From: Draconibacterium orientale
GTDB lineage: Bacteria; Bacteroidota; Bacteroidia; Bacteroidales; UBA12170
DNA length: 36,145 bases
Assembly: GCA_020718205.1 (NCBI GenBank)
Contig: DYSN01000026.1
Span: forward strand, 1-36,145
Direction: 5' to 3'
The notes under the pieces: model-generated
Seen by the model: the letters and a program-made list of their open reading frames with translations, nothing else
The model's database searches: none
Told to the model about the DNA's origin: nothing
In this document: piece by piece, positions 8,691 through 18,073 of the stretch
Layout of the letters: each line of letters starts with the position of its first letter
Position numbering within the stretch: position 1 is the stretch's first letter
Translations under genes and position numbers: made by a program

Positions 8691-9875
8691 ATGAAGCAGA
8701 AAATACTTCAAAAATCGGAACAAATCTTTATCGATGTTTTGTCATACAGACAATGGTTTCATCAACATCCGGAAACAGCTTTTGATGAGAAACATACCTC
8801 GGATTATATTAGTTCTGTATTAACAAGAAACCAGATTTCGCACAGTCGTGGAATAGCAAAAACTGGTATCGTTGGAATGATAGAGGGGAAGAATCCAAAG
8901 AGTAAAACTATAGCTTTACGAGCTGATATGGATGCTTTGGAAATATTTGAAGATAATCGGGTTCCTTATAAGTCGCTGATTGACGGCAAAATGCATGCCT
9001 GTGGGCACGATGCACACATGGCTTCGTTGCTTGGAACACTCATTATTCTACAATCGGTTCGCGAAGAATTTGAAGGAACGGTAAAGTTTTTATTTCAACC
9101 ATCGGAGGAAAAATTTCCAGGGGGTGCCAGCGTCATGATTGAAGAAGGCGTGTTGGAGAATCCCCGTCCGGATGGTATTTTTGGTCAGCATGTTTTTCCG
9201 GAGCTGGATGCAGGCAAAGTAGGATTTAAAGCGGGAAAATATATGGCAAGTACCGATGAGATATATCTTACTGTGAAAGGAAAAGGAGGGCATGGCGGAA
9301 TTCCACATCAAGCTATAGATGCGGTTTTAATTGCGGCAAATATAATTGTTTCGCTTCAGCAATTGGTGAGCCGGAAGGCCAATCCAACCATTCCAACAGT
9401 TCTTTCGTTTGGCCGGGTTATTGCTGATGGACGCACCAATATTTTGCCCAATGAAGTGCATATAGATGGTACTTTAAGAACATTTGACGAAGCCTGGCGA
9501 AAGACCATGCATCAGGAGATAGAAAAAATGGCTAGGGGAATTGCACAAAGTATGGGTGGCGATTGTGAGACCAGAATATCGCATGGTTATCCTTTTGTTT
9601 ATAATAATGAAGCCCTGACAAACAGGGCTTTAGGTTATGCCATTGAGCTGCTTGGAAAAGACCATGTGGTTGAGTTGGACATTCGAATGACGGCAGAAGA
9701 TTTCAGCTATTATGGCCAAATAATTCCCGGTTGTTTTTATCGGTTGGGCATCCGTAACGAAGTAAAAAACATAATATCGAATCTGCATTCTTCAACCTTC
9801 GACATTGATGAGTCGAGTTTGAGAACAGGCATGGCTTTAATGGCCTGGCTTGCCATAAAGGAACTCGGAAATTGA
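8691..9875 (+). CDS. M20-family amidohydrolase (N-acyl-amino-acid hydrolase type)
   Basis: A 394-residue cytoplasmic metallohydrolase of the M20D group, with no signal peptide. Metal-site motifs are present: RADMDALEI at about 78-86, HACGHDAHM at 102-110 (Cys104 and His106), QPSEEKFPGG at 136-145 with the catalytic glutamates, a GQHVFPEL histidine, the dimerisation-domain KGGHGGIPHQAIDAV, and the late HSST motif. Such enzymes remove acyl groups from N-acyl amino acids, hippurate-like compounds or related amides; the exact substrate cannot be read from sequence. It stands alone, between mobA and the kinase pair, with gaps of 110 and 205 bp. Confidence 0.9.
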   Translation: MKQKILQKSEQIFIDVLSYRQWFHQHPETAFDEKHTSDYISSVLTRNQISHSRGIAKTGIVGMIEGKNPKSKTIALRADMDALEIFEDNRVPYKSLIDGKMHACGHDAHMASLLGTLIILQSVREEFEGTVKFLFQPSEEKFPGGASVMIEEGVLENPRPDGIFGQHVFPELDAGKVGFKAGKYMASTDEIYLTVKGKGGHGGIPHQAIDAVLIAANIIVSLQQLVSRKANPTIPTVLSFGRVIADGRTNILPNEVHIDGTLRTFDEAWRKTMHQEIEKMARGIAQSMGGDCETRISHGYPFVYNNEALTNRALGYAIELLGKDHVVELDIRMTAEDFSYYGQIIPGCFYRLGIRNEVKNIISNLHSSTFDIDESSLRTGMALMAWLAIKELGN

Positions 9876-9936
9876 TGTCTTTAGAAGTAGTTGCAAATCA
9901 TTAGGCAGAATAATACTTTAGAAATAACAAAACTTT

Positions 9937-9967
9937 TTTAATTCAATAGAAGCATTTTGTATGTTTG
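9937..9967 (+). promoter_or_regulatory. Promoter candidate for the two-kinase operon
   Basis: TATGTTTG at 9960-9967 matches the Bacteroidota -7 consensus TAnnTTTG exactly. TTTA at 9937-9940 lies 19 bp upstream in the -33 position (consensus TTTG, one mismatch). The transcript would have a leader of about 105 nt before the ATG at 10081. The surrounding 9876-10080 gap is very AT-rich and shows no other feature. Confidence 0.6.
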
Positions 9968-10080
9968 TACAAGCATTTTTTACCAGCATTTGTCTTTTTA
10001 TTACAAAGTTTTTTTTATCTTTAACCTTACAGACCGGGTCATTCAGGGTGAAAATGGATAATTATTAATGAAATAGTTTT

Positions 10081-11190
10081 ATGCAGGAGAGTACAAAAAA
10101 CATTTTAATTGTTGATGACAGCATCACCAATTTGCAGGTTATTGGCAAGATGCTGGAGAAAGAAAGCCTTAAGGTAACATTTGTAGAAAGTGCTTTAGAT
10201 GCATTGGATTTAATGAAAAATGATTACACTCCCGATGTTATTCTATTGGATATCATGATGCCGGGGATGAATGGATTTGAGTTTAAGACCATTTTAAATT
10301 CCAATATTGACTGGATTTCCATACCTGTTATTGTAATTAGTGCACTTCAAGAGCAAGATAACAAAACCATGGCATTTGAGCTGGGGTGTGTCGATTTTAT
10401 GGTGAAACCAATCAATAAGGTGGAGGTTTTGCATAGAATAAAAGTTCAGTTAAGTTTTAAGGAACAGGAGAGTCAACTCAAATTAATAAATGCTGAGTTG
10501 GTGGAATCTAATAAATCAAGAGATAAAATTTTTTCCATTATATCGCACGATTTGCGAACCGGCATTGGGAATATTCGCAATGTATTTAAGTTTATCATCG
10601 ACGGACTTATTGATCCTGAAGAGGATATAGAATTGATAAATGATGCAGAGATAACCGCCCGCAACACCTATAATTTGCTCGATAACCTGTTGTATTGGGC
10701 TAAATCGCAGCAAGGACAGATAGTCTACAGACCCGAACTGGTTAATCTATCCAGACTAATATCATCGCTTTCAGAAATAGAAAAGGGTTCGATGGTGAAT
10801 AAGGACATTGAGTATAATGAATCTGTTCCTCAGGATTTGTTTGTTTGGTCGGATAAGGTTTTGCTCACCATAACTCTTCGCAATCTGTTAGTTAATGCTA
10901 TAAAATTTACCCCCAAAGGCGGAAGGGTAAGTGTAATTGGGCAACAGTTGAACGATAAGATTAAAATATCGGTAATAGACAGTGGGATAGGCATTAGCGA
11001 AGAGAATCTGATGCTTTTAAATAATGATAAAGTTTTTACAACTATCGGAACCAGCAACGAGAAAGGAACTGGTTTAGGCCTTGTATTGGTGCGCGATTAT
11101 ATAAAGATTTGCAAAGGCAGTCTGGAAGTTAAAAGTAAGCTTGGACAGGGTAGCGATTTCAGTATTTTATTACCATTGGGAGAGGAGTAG
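10081..11190 (+). CDS. Receiver-histidine kinase hybrid (REC-HisKA-HATPase)
   Basis: A 369-residue soluble protein. Residues about 5-125 are a response-regulator receiver: acidic pair Asp12/Asp13, phospho-acceptor Asp57 in ILLDIMMPGMNG, Ser87, and Lys109 in VKP. Residues about 148-215 are a HisKA dimerisation domain with the H-box SIISHDLRT (His156). Residues about 255-369 are a HATPase with N-box RNLLVNAIKFTP, G1 DSGIGI and G2 GTGLGL. It has no transmembrane or DNA-binding part, so it receives phosphate or a signal from a partner and acts as a cytoplasmic kinase. Its stop codon is 2 bp before the start of the LytS-type kinase, so the two are co-transcribed and probably work together (inference). 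Confidence 0.92.
   Translation: MQESTKNILIVDDSITNLQVIGKMLEKESLKVTFVESALDALDLMKNDYTPDVILLDIMMPGMNGFEFKTILNSNIDWISIPVIVISALQEQDNKTMAFELGCVDFMVKPINKVEVLHRIKVQLSFKEQESQLKLINAELVESNKSRDKIFSIISHDLRTGIGNIRNVFKFIIDGLIDPEEDIELINDAEITARNTYNLLDNLLYWAKSQQGQIVYRPELVNLSRLISSLSEIEKGSMVNKDIEYNESVPQDLFVWSDKVLLTITLRNLLVNAIKFTPKGGRVSVIGQQLNDKIKISVIDSGIGISEENLMLLNNDKVFTTIGTSNEKGTGLGLVLVRDYIKICKGSLEVKSKLGQGSDFSILLPLGEE
11178..11187 (+). promoter_or_regulatory. Shine-Dalgarno site supporting the TTG start at 11193
   Basis: GGGAGAGGAG ends 5 nt before TTG at 11193. It is embedded in the last codons of the upstream gene. Such a strong site is rare in this window, and it supports initiation at a non-ATG codon. Confidence 0.6.
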
Positions 11191-11192
11191 CA

Positions 11193-13994
11193 TTGATATC
11201 CCGCAATAATCATATTTTAGTATTTCTACTTGCCCTATTGCTTTTTCCGGGTTTTGACGGATTTGGTCAGGGATATGATAATGCTTTGTTGAGTCATGAA
11301 AAGTTTTTATCTGAGTTCAATAAATCAAATCCCCAAATAATTTCGAAAATTGATGAGCTTGAAAAAAACTGGGAATGCTTGCGGGATAAGGATAAAATAT
11401 TGTTGGAGCTTATTGGTAAAACAACCCAACCTAAACTCCTTGAATATTTAAATATTTTGCAGGCCTATTTTTACCAAAGATCATCTGATTGGGAGAATGG
11501 ATTGAATATTTTAAATAAAATTTCTAATCAGAAGGGTTACTTTCCTGGCCATGTTCATTTTTTCACGGGTAGAATGTATCTGTATTCCAATGATTTAGCT
11601 AAGTCATTAACTGCTTTTACCAAAGCAGATGAATATTTTGGTAATTCAGACTATTTGATTAACATTCAGATAAAAGGGTATTTAATAGAAATATTTAGTA
11701 AGTTTGATAATATTGAGTTGGCTAAAAAAGAGTATTATGAAGGTTTAATGGTTTGTGAGAAAAATAATTATGCCCCAGGACGTTTGATATTATATCAGGT
11801 TTATGGACTTGCATCCAGCAATCGCGACCCTGAATATTCCATGGAAATATTGGAAAAAGGATGGGAATTAATTAAATACGAGCCAATTGATTTAAGAATT
11901 AAATATGCAGTTAATTATTTAAAGCTATTGGCCACCAAAAAACAATGGCTCATTTTTGATGAAGTTTACAAGTCGGTTAGAAAAGATTTTAAAAACACCT
12001 GCCAGGCAGATTTAATTAGTATTATTGAAACCCTTTATGCGCATAAAATGACTATTGGTTCTAAAATAGATTCTGCTATCTATTTTAATAACCGCGCACT
12101 TCAACTACGGAAAATGGGAACCAATCATCTTTTTGTGGGCTACTCATTCCTTAACTTATCAAATAATTATTTAATTTTAGAAAAGTATTCAAAATCAAAA
12201 CTTTATCTCGACTCAGCACGATTGTTTTTGTATGAAAATGGCAAAACAGTATCTAAAATTTACTACTTAAAAAGCTTACTGAATTATTTTGAAAAGAACA
12301 AGCAGATTGATAGTGTCTTCGATATTAATTCCCGATTGGCCAGCCTCAACGATAAATTTTTCTACGACCAGCAAAACTTTCTTATTGCAAAGCTGAGCGC
12401 CGAAAACGAGATCAACAGAATGTTTCTCGAAAACAAATATAATTCCGAAATTGAGGCCCGAAAAATGAAGTTAAGGTATACAACCATAATTTCGATATTG
12501 TTTATTGTTCTTGCCATTATTTTAGCATTCTGGTTAGTAAGGAGTTATAAAAATCTTCGACTTGTAAAACTTACTTCCAAGCGAACATTTGAATCGCTCG
12601 ACGATTATAAACGGGAGGTTTCGCAATTGAAAAATGTTTTCGAAAATGCAACCACCGGCTTATTTATCCTTGACGAAACCTATCAAATAAAATTTGTAAA
12701 TAAGAGAGCCGAAAACATTTTTTCGAGTTTTAACTATGAGATTGGACAAAACTTCTGCGATTTATTTTCGGGCGAAACTTTAGATGAAGTGAACCGTTCG
12801 TTGAAATCTGTAGTAACCAATCGCGAAAATAATGAAACTCAGGTTAATATAGCCAGTGGAGGAAGATACCGATATGTGAGCCTTTCTATTGCGCCGCTTA
12901 TGATTGGAGATAATCTGGACTCGGTGCTCATTATTGTTATCGACGTTTCGGATAAGGTTAAAGCACTGGAACTTGAAAAAAATCAGCGGGTTGTGTTACA
13001 AACCTTGTTCAACTCCATCAACGAGTCCATAGTGATCATGGACAAAGCGGGTATCATCAAACTTATCAATAGAACCGGGGCCAAAAGGCTGGGGACATCC
13101 GATAAAAAGCTGATTGGGGTCAATTACTTCGATATTTTACCCGGTCAGATTAGAAACGCCAGGATTCAAAAGATAAATATGGCTGTTGAAGAAAAACGCC
13201 CCATTATTTACGACGAAAATATTGATTCCTACAGTAATATGGTTTCCATATATCCCAGTTTTGATTCCGATGGAGAACTGGAATATCTCTCGGAATTTGC
13301 ACAGGACATCCGCGACAGGCGCCATGCTTTCGAAGAGATTAATTCGCTGCGCCAGAAGGTTTTGCGTTCTCAAATGAACCCCCATTTTATTTTCAATTCG
13401 TTAAATGCTATCCAAAGCTACGTCTTGAAAAATGATTCGGCACAAGCGGTAAAATATTTAAACAGCTTTGCCCGTCTCATTCGTATGATTCTTGAAAGCT
13501 CCAGATTCGATTATATCTCACTTGATAAAGAAATAAGTATACTTCGATACTATTTGGAACTTCAGCAACTTCGTTTTGGAGAAAAATTTTCCTATTCACT
13601 CGATGTGGATGAGAGCATCAATACCGAAATGATTTTAATTCCTGCCATGCTTGCCCAGCCATTTATCGAAAATGCCATTGAGCATGGATTGCAACATATT
13701 GAAACCGATGGACTTGTGAGTATTAGCTTTGTTAAAGCTACCGACAGTATTATTTTTAAAGTGTCTGATAATGGAATTGGAAGAGAGAAAAGTAAAATCA
13801 TCAATAAATTAAAAATAGACGATAAAAAGAGCCTTTCCACTACACTTTTCAAAGAGCGCCTTGATACATTGAATCGCTATTCGGGTCAAAAAATAACCTA
13901 TACTATTATTGACCTAAAGGACGATGATGGAAGTGCAAAGGGGACTTTGGTGATTATCAATCTGCCCATTATTTATCAGTCAAATATTGTTTAA
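11193..13994 (+). CDS. LytS/YehU-type sensor histidine kinase with TPR-like sensor and two PAS domains
   Basis: A 933-residue kinase beginning at TTG; the strong Shine-Dalgarno site and the immediate signal sequence (ISRNNHILVFLLALLLFPGF) support this start, and no in-frame ATG lies nearby. Residues about 28-400 look like a periplasmic helical, TPR-like region. One transmembrane helix lies at about 427-450. Two PAS-like domains follow at about 480-595 (NATTGLFILDETYQIKFVN) and 605-720 (INESIVIMDKAGIIKLIN). The catalytic part has the His_kinase H-box QMNPHFIFNSLNAIQSYV (His about 731) and a HATPase with PFIENAIEHGL and DNGIG. Kinases of this type normally pair with a LytTR response regulator, but none is present in the window. 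It ends 7 bp from the convergent branching-enzyme gene. Confidence 0.92.
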   Translation: MISRNNHILVFLLALLLFPGFDGFGQGYDNALLSHEKFLSEFNKSNPQIISKIDELEKNWECLRDKDKILLELIGKTTQPKLLEYLNILQAYFYQRSSDWENGLNILNKISNQKGYFPGHVHFFTGRMYLYSNDLAKSLTAFTKADEYFGNSDYLINIQIKGYLIEIFSKFDNIELAKKEYYEGLMVCEKNNYAPGRLILYQVYGLASSNRDPEYSMEILEKGWELIKYEPIDLRIKYAVNYLKLLATKKQWLIFDEVYKSVRKDFKNTCQADLISIIETLYAHKMTIGSKIDSAIYFNNRALQLRKMGTNHLFVGYSFLNLSNNYLILEKYSKSKLYLDSARLFLYENGKTVSKIYYLKSLLNYFEKNKQIDSVFDINSRLASLNDKFFYDQQNFLIAKLSAENEINRMFLENKYNSEIEARKMKLRYTTIISILFIVLAIILAFWLVRSYKNLRLVKLTSKRTFESLDDYKREVSQLKNVFENATTGLFILDETYQIKFVNKRAENIFSSFNYEIGQNFCDLFSGETLDEVNRSLKSVVTNRENNETQVNIASGGRYRYVSLSIAPLMIGDNLDSVLIIVIDVSDKVKALELEKNQRVVLQTLFNSINESIVIMDKAGIIKLINRTGAKRLGTSDKKLIGVNYFDILPGQIRNARIQKINMAVEEKRPIIYDENIDSYSNMVSIYPSFDSDGELEYLSEFAQDIRDRRHAFEEINSLRQKVLRSQMNPHFIFNSLNAIQSYVLKNDSAQAVKYLNSFARLIRMILESSRFDYISLDKEISILRYYLELQQLRFGEKFSYSLDVDESINTEMILIPAMLAQPFIENAIEHGLQHIETDGLVSISFVKATDSIIFKVSDNGIGREKSKIINKLKIDDKKSLSTTLFKERLDTLNRYSGQKITYTIIDLKDDDGSAKGTLVIINLPIIYQSNIV

Positions 13995-14001
13995 GTATTT
14001 G

Positions 14002-16014
14002 TTATACAATTCTTTTATAAACCTGAGCGCTTCTGTTTGGTGAGTAAATTTTCATTTTTGGGATTTCGTTATCCATAATCGATGTAAAATGACCGGATAT
14101 GTGAATTCTGTCAAAACCACCAAAATAAGGGGCATCTGTATTGAAAACCAACTCATAAAGCCCAATTTTATGGGTATTGATGGAATAGTTAAAAAGGCTG
14201 TTGGCAGGATGAAAGTTAAAGACAAAAACCAATCCGGCTTTTTCGAAGGCCAGAATCTTGTTAATCTCATCAACCCAAAGCTCTCTCGAAACTCCAGTAT
14301 TCAAGATACGTTCAGTTTTAATAAAGTCGAGCATAGCCTTGTCGAAGGTAGCCAGGTATTGATATTTGAGTTGGTCGTTGTTGAGCAGCGACCATTGTCT
14401 GCGGGCATAATGATAGCTCCAGAAATTTCCCTGACGCGGGAAATCTATCCATTCCGGATGGCCAAATTCATTCCCCATGAAGTTGAGATAAGCTTCGCCT
14501 CCGATCGAAATGGTGATGAAGCGGATTAAATTATGCAAGTTGATGCCACGATCGATAATCAAATTGGTGGAGTCTTTGTGCATATTGAAATACATTTCCT
14601 GATCCATAAGCCTGAAAGCTATGGTTTTATCTCCCACCAAAGCCTGATCGTGCGATTCGGCGTAGGCAATAGATTTAATATGGTAATTTCGGTCGATTAG
14701 GTTGTGATAGAGTTGAGCCATGCTCCATTCTTCATCGGTTTTTTCCTTGATAATTTTAATCCAATAATCGGGAATTCCCATGGATAGCCTGTAATCAAAA
14801 CCAATTCCGCCATCAGCAATGGAGTTGCACAGGCCTGGCATGCCGCTTACATCTTCGGCAATAGTGATATTTGCCGGGTTTATTGTGTGGCATAAATCAT
14901 TGGCCAGTTGAAGGTAAGTTATGGCATCGAAATCAACTCCATGGCTAAAATACATATCGCGGTTACCAAAATCCACGCCAATTCCGTGGTGGAGATACAT
15001 CATGCTTGTTACGCCATCGAACCGGAAGCCATCGAAATGATATTCTTCGAGCCAGTATCTGAGATTTGAAAGGAGAAATAGCTGGACTTCCGTTTTTCCG
15101 TAGTTAAACAGTTTGGAATCCCAAACATCGTGATTTCCGCGGTCTCCACCATGAAAATATTGATAATTGGTTCCGTCGAATTCGTTTAGGCCTTCGTAGA
15201 TATTCTTCACGGTGTGGCTGTGAACTATATCCATAATTACCCTGATGCCCATGCCGTGGGCTGCATCTACCAGCGATTTTAGTTCCTCGGGAGTTCCAAA
15301 ACGCGATGAGGGAGCAAAAAAATTACTCACATGATAGCCAAACGAACCGTAATAAGGATGCTCGGCAATGGCCATTATTTGAATGGTATTGTAGCCGGAT
15401 TTTTGGATATAGGGTAAAACTTTTTTCTCAAATTCCTCATAAGTTCCAACTCCATTTTTTTCCTGAGCCATACCGATGTGAGCTTCGTAAATCAATAAGG
15501 CTTCATCTATAAAAGCGACATTTGGATATTTCCAGACATAAGGTTCCGAAAACCATAATTGTCCGGTAAAATCCTTGGTGTTTTCATCCTGAACGGCTCT
15601 AGTTATCAACGCTGGAATTCTGGGGGTTATGGTTTTTTCCGTTTGAACCAGTACCTTTATTCTGCTGCCATGTTTGAGCTCAGGGAATTCTGCAATATTT
15701 AAAATAATTTCCCAGATTCCATTTTCCTTTTTATCCAGCGGATGGGTGTAATATTCCCATTGGTTGAAATCGCCTATCAGGAACAAGGCTTTGGCAGCGG
15801 GTGCCCATTCACGGTAAATCAGCTGAGTTTTATTTTCGTTTAAATGAATTCCTAAAGACAGATGTGAAGAAGCAAATTCATACAAACCACCAAATTGGTC
15901 TGTAATTTCCTGTTTTCTATCAACGAATCGCTGATAACGGTCGAACACTTCTGTGGCGACTGGTACCAACCACTCGTCCTGCTTAACAATGGGCATTATT
16001 TTAAAGTCGTTCAT
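14002..16014 (-). CDS. glgB: 1,4-alpha-glucan branching enzyme (GH13, eukaryotic-like type)
   Basis: A 670-residue cytoplasmic enzyme. Residues about 60-125 form a CBM48 domain (REWAPAAKALFLIGDFNQW), and the GH13 barrel covers about 165-560. The catalytic residues are visible: nucleophile Asp333 in DGFRFDGVTSM, acid/base Glu387 in IAEDVSGMP, and Asp456 in AESHDQALVGDK. The wording of these motifs and the length resemble the GH13_8 branching enzymes of eukaryotes, which many Bacteroidota carry, more than the E. coli GlgB. It introduces alpha-1,6 branches into glycogen-like glucan. It lies 28 bp downstream of the alpha-amylase gene, so the two form an operon for glycogen metabolism. Confidence 0.93.
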   Translation of the reverse strand: MNDFKIMPIVKQDEWLVPVATEVFDRYQRFVDRKQEITDQFGGLYEFASSHLSLGIHLNENKTQLIYREWAPAAKALFLIGDFNQWEYYTHPLDKKENGIWEIILNIAEFPELKHGSRIKVLVQTEKTITPRIPALITRAVQDENTKDFTGQLWFSEPYVWKYPNVAFIDEALLIYEAHIGMAQEKNGVGTYEEFEKKVLPYIQKSGYNTIQIMAIAEHPYYGSFGYHVSNFFAPSSRFGTPEELKSLVDAAHGMGIRVIMDIVHSHTVKNIYEGLNEFDGTNYQYFHGGDRGNHDVWDSKLFNYGKTEVQLFLLSNLRYWLEEYHFDGFRFDGVTSMMYLHHGIGVDFGNRDMYFSHGVDFDAITYLQLANDLCHTINPANITIAEDVSGMPGLCNSIADGGIGFDYRLSMGIPDYWIKIIKEKTDEEWSMAQLYHNLIDRNYHIKSIAYAESHDQALVGDKTIAFRLMDQEMYFNMHKDSTNLIIDRGINLHNLIRFITISIGGEAYLNFMGNEFGHPEWIDFPRQGNFWSYHYARRQWSLLNNDQLKYQYLATFDKAMLDFIKTERILNTGVSRELWVDEINKILAFEKAGLVFVFNFHPANSLFNYSINTHKIGLYELVFNTDAPYFGGFDRIHISGHFTSIMDNEIPKMKIYSPNRSAQVYKRIV

Positions 16015-16042
16015 AAGAAAAAAATATGGCGAAATTTAGCAA

Positions 16043-17719
16043 TTAAAATTCATAAACCAGATAATGCCACGGATAAATTTTAACAGTTAGGCCTTTTTGA
16101 ATCAAATCGTAATGCGATATTTCGATTACTTGCGATGTGTTAATATTTAGAAAGGTTTTTACTTTCATTTTTGTGATGTCTTTTTCGGCAAATTCAAGGG
16201 CATGGCCTGGGATGATAACTCTGGTTTCCAAATCTTTATTGGAGAAATTGAGAATAAACAGCAATGATTTTTCTCCAAAATTCCTGAAATAGGCGTAAAG
16301 ATAGTTATGGTAAAACAAATGATTTTGCTCGTTCGCCCACATTAAATCGTAGAAATTTCCGTGTAAGATGGCTGGATGTGTGATGGCCAGACCCAGAATT
16401 TTCTGATATTCTGCTTTTAGCTCCTTTTCGGCTGATGTTAAGGCATTTCCGCTATAGGCCGACTTGCCTCTCCAGCGTTGTATGGTTGGAACAGTCCAAT
16501 AATCGAAAATGGTGGTTCTGCCATCGTTGCCACTAAATCCAGAAGCCTGAGTGTTGTTTTCGCCAAATTCCTGTCCAAAATAAGTCATAACGGGGCCTTG
16601 ATGAAGCGTGGCAGCCAGCATCATGGCAGGAATTGCTTTTTGGGGGTTTGTAGCAAATTCGGAAGCTGCAATCCTTTGTTCGTCGTGATTTTCCAAAAAC
16701 CGAAGCATGTACTTGTCCAACCCATTCAGGCTTTTCCACGTTTGACTGAGCACGCCGGCCGGTTGTTCGCCACGGATTACCTGTTTCAACAAATCATACA
16801 ACCCCACCTTATCGTAGAGATAGTCGAATTTCCCTGCTATGATATAATCGTGATAAAGATTTGGCCGGTATATTTCGGCAATAAATATGATATCGGGATT
16901 AAAATGTTTAATTTGTGGAATCGCCCATCCCCAAAACTCCACCGGAACCATTTCGGCCATATCGCATCGGAATCCATCAACACCCAAATGAGTCCAGTAA
17001 CTGAGTATTTCGAGCATTCGAAACCAGGTATTTGGAATGGGATCAAAACGATTTTGGTGGTTGTTTTTATAATCAACTCCATAGTTGAGTTTAATGGTTT
17101 CGTACCAATCGTTGATATTTGGGGTTGCGCTAAAGCAATCGTTTCCAGTTACTTTTGCTGGATTTTCATTATAATTTAAATTATCACAAAAATCCAATCG
17201 AAGCGTTTCGCCGGGCAGATAGTAGAAATTGTTTTGGGGGTTAAAATGCACCGATGGAATGTCATTCTCCCCCAGGTCGGGTAGTTCGAGGGGCTTTTTC
17301 GAGCTTTTATACTGACGGGCCACATGATTGGGCACAAAATCAATGATTGCTTTCAAACCTGTATGGTGGGTTCTTGCTAATAAATCCTTAAACTCATCAA
17401 GCCTATTTTCTATATTTTCGGCTAAATCGGGATGCACATCAAAATAGTCGACAATGGCATAGGGCGAGCCGGCCTTTCCTTTTACTATACACAAATCCTG
17501 AGAAGGAATTCCGGGATAAGTTGTTGTGGTAGCATGTCTTATGATGCCTGTGTACCAAATATAATTTATCCCGAGGCTTTTGATCTCCTGTAAAGCTTTT
17601 GGTGTGAAATCGTTGAGTTTTCCGCAACCATTGTCTTTTATGCTGCCATGCAAAATGGGATTCTTAACCGAATTGCCAAAAAGACGTGGCAAAACCTGAT
17701 ATATTGAAATTTTAGTCAT
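16043..17719 (-). CDS. Cytoplasmic alpha-amylase family GH13 enzyme
   Basis: A 558-residue GH13 enzyme with no signal peptide (starts MTKISIYQVLPRLFG), so it acts in the cytoplasm. The family regions are clear: region I DFVPNHV at 127-133, nucleophile Asp253 in GVDGFRCDMAEMVP, acid/base Glu282 in FIAEIY, and Asp346 in LENHDEQR. The C-terminal 100 residues form the usual beta domain. It should hydrolyse alpha-1,4-glucan such as glycogen or imported maltodextrin; a 4-alpha-glucanotransferase activity cannot be excluded from sequence. It precedes glgB by 28 bp and probably shares its promoter at about 17868. Confidence 0.88.
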   Translation of the reverse strand: MTKISIYQVLPRLFGNSVKNPILHGSIKDNGCGKLNDFTPKALQEIKSLGINYIWYTGIIRHATTTTYPGIPSQDLCIVKGKAGSPYAIVDYFDVHPDLAENIENRLDEFKDLLARTHHTGLKAIIDFVPNHVARQYKSSKKPLELPDLGENDIPSVHFNPQNNFYYLPGETLRLDFCDNLNYNENPAKVTGNDCFSATPNINDWYETIKLNYGVDYKNNHQNRFDPIPNTWFRMLEILSYWTHLGVDGFRCDMAEMVPVEFWGWAIPQIKHFNPDIIFIAEIYRPNLYHDYIIAGKFDYLYDKVGLYDLLKQVIRGEQPAGVLSQTWKSLNGLDKYMLRFLENHDEQRIAASEFATNPQKAIPAMMLAATLHQGPVMTYFGQEFGENNTQASGFSGNDGRTTIFDYWTVPTIQRWRGKSAYSGNALTSAEKELKAEYQKILGLAITHPAILHGNFYDLMWANEQNHLFYHNYLYAYFRNFGEKSLLFILNFSNKDLETRVIIPGHALEFAEKDITKMKVKTFLNINTSQVIEISHYDLIQKGLTVKIYPWHYLVYEF

Positions 17720-17867
17720 TTCTTTTGTTGGTATTATTTATAATGCTCAATATCAATAGAATATGCGTGGACAAAACCATCGTTAACTGGAGTTTTGGTA
17801 AATTAATAGCTCTTGGATTCACTATCTTTGTCATTATGTAATCCAGTTATGATTGTGCTCTCCTGCA

Positions 17868-17875
17868 CAAAGATA
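17868..17875 (-). promoter_or_regulatory. -7 promoter box for the amylase-glgB operon
   Basis: On the minus strand this reads TATCTTTG, an exact match to TAnnTTTG. GAAA (TTTC on the minus strand) lies 18 bp upstream at 17894-17897, a partial -33 match. The leader to the amylase ATG would be about 140 nt. Confidence 0.5.
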
Positions 17876-18060
17876 AAAATGAAAACTTTAATTGAAAGAT
17901 TTGTTTCAGAATATTCTGGCCGATGATTTGGGGAAAAGATAAAGCGGTTCGTTTTTAATTTAATCGGGGAGATTGCATATTATAAGATGCTATGAATCAA
18001 AGATTTTTGAGCATTTTAGAATTATTGGCCATTCAACGTGGTGAAGTCAGCAGGATGATG

Positions 18061-18068
18061 TATTTTTG
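18061..18068 (+). promoter_or_regulatory. -7 promoter box abutting the DUF6452 start codon
   Basis: TATTTTTG is an exact TAnnTTTG match and ends 5 nt before the ATG at 18074. Transcription from it would give a leaderless or near-leaderless mRNA. No good -33 box is seen at the usual spacing. Confidence 0.5.
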
Positions 18069-18073
18069 CGCCC

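Larger units (their letters stand above)
17720..18073. other. 354-bp divergent intergenic region
   Basis: No credible gene is present. It separates the minus-strand amylase/branching operon from the plus-strand DUF6452 operon. It holds a minus-strand -7 box at 17868-17875, a plus-strand -7 box next to the DUF6452 start at 18061-18068, and a further plus-strand TATCTTTG at 17823-17830 that forms an 8-bp inverted repeat with the first. I see no CAAACGTTTG-type operator like that near susC. Confidence 0.7.

Noticed and set aside
16478-17179. 233-codon plus-strand open frame opposite the alpha-amylase gene
   Set aside because: Antisense to the GH13 catalytic region; composition and lack of domains show it is a shadow frame.
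17823-17875. Inverted pair TATCTTTG/CAAAGATA as an operator or convergent promoters
   Set aside because: The 8-bp arms are 37 bp apart and each simply matches the -7 consensus; there is too little to call a regulatory palindrome.
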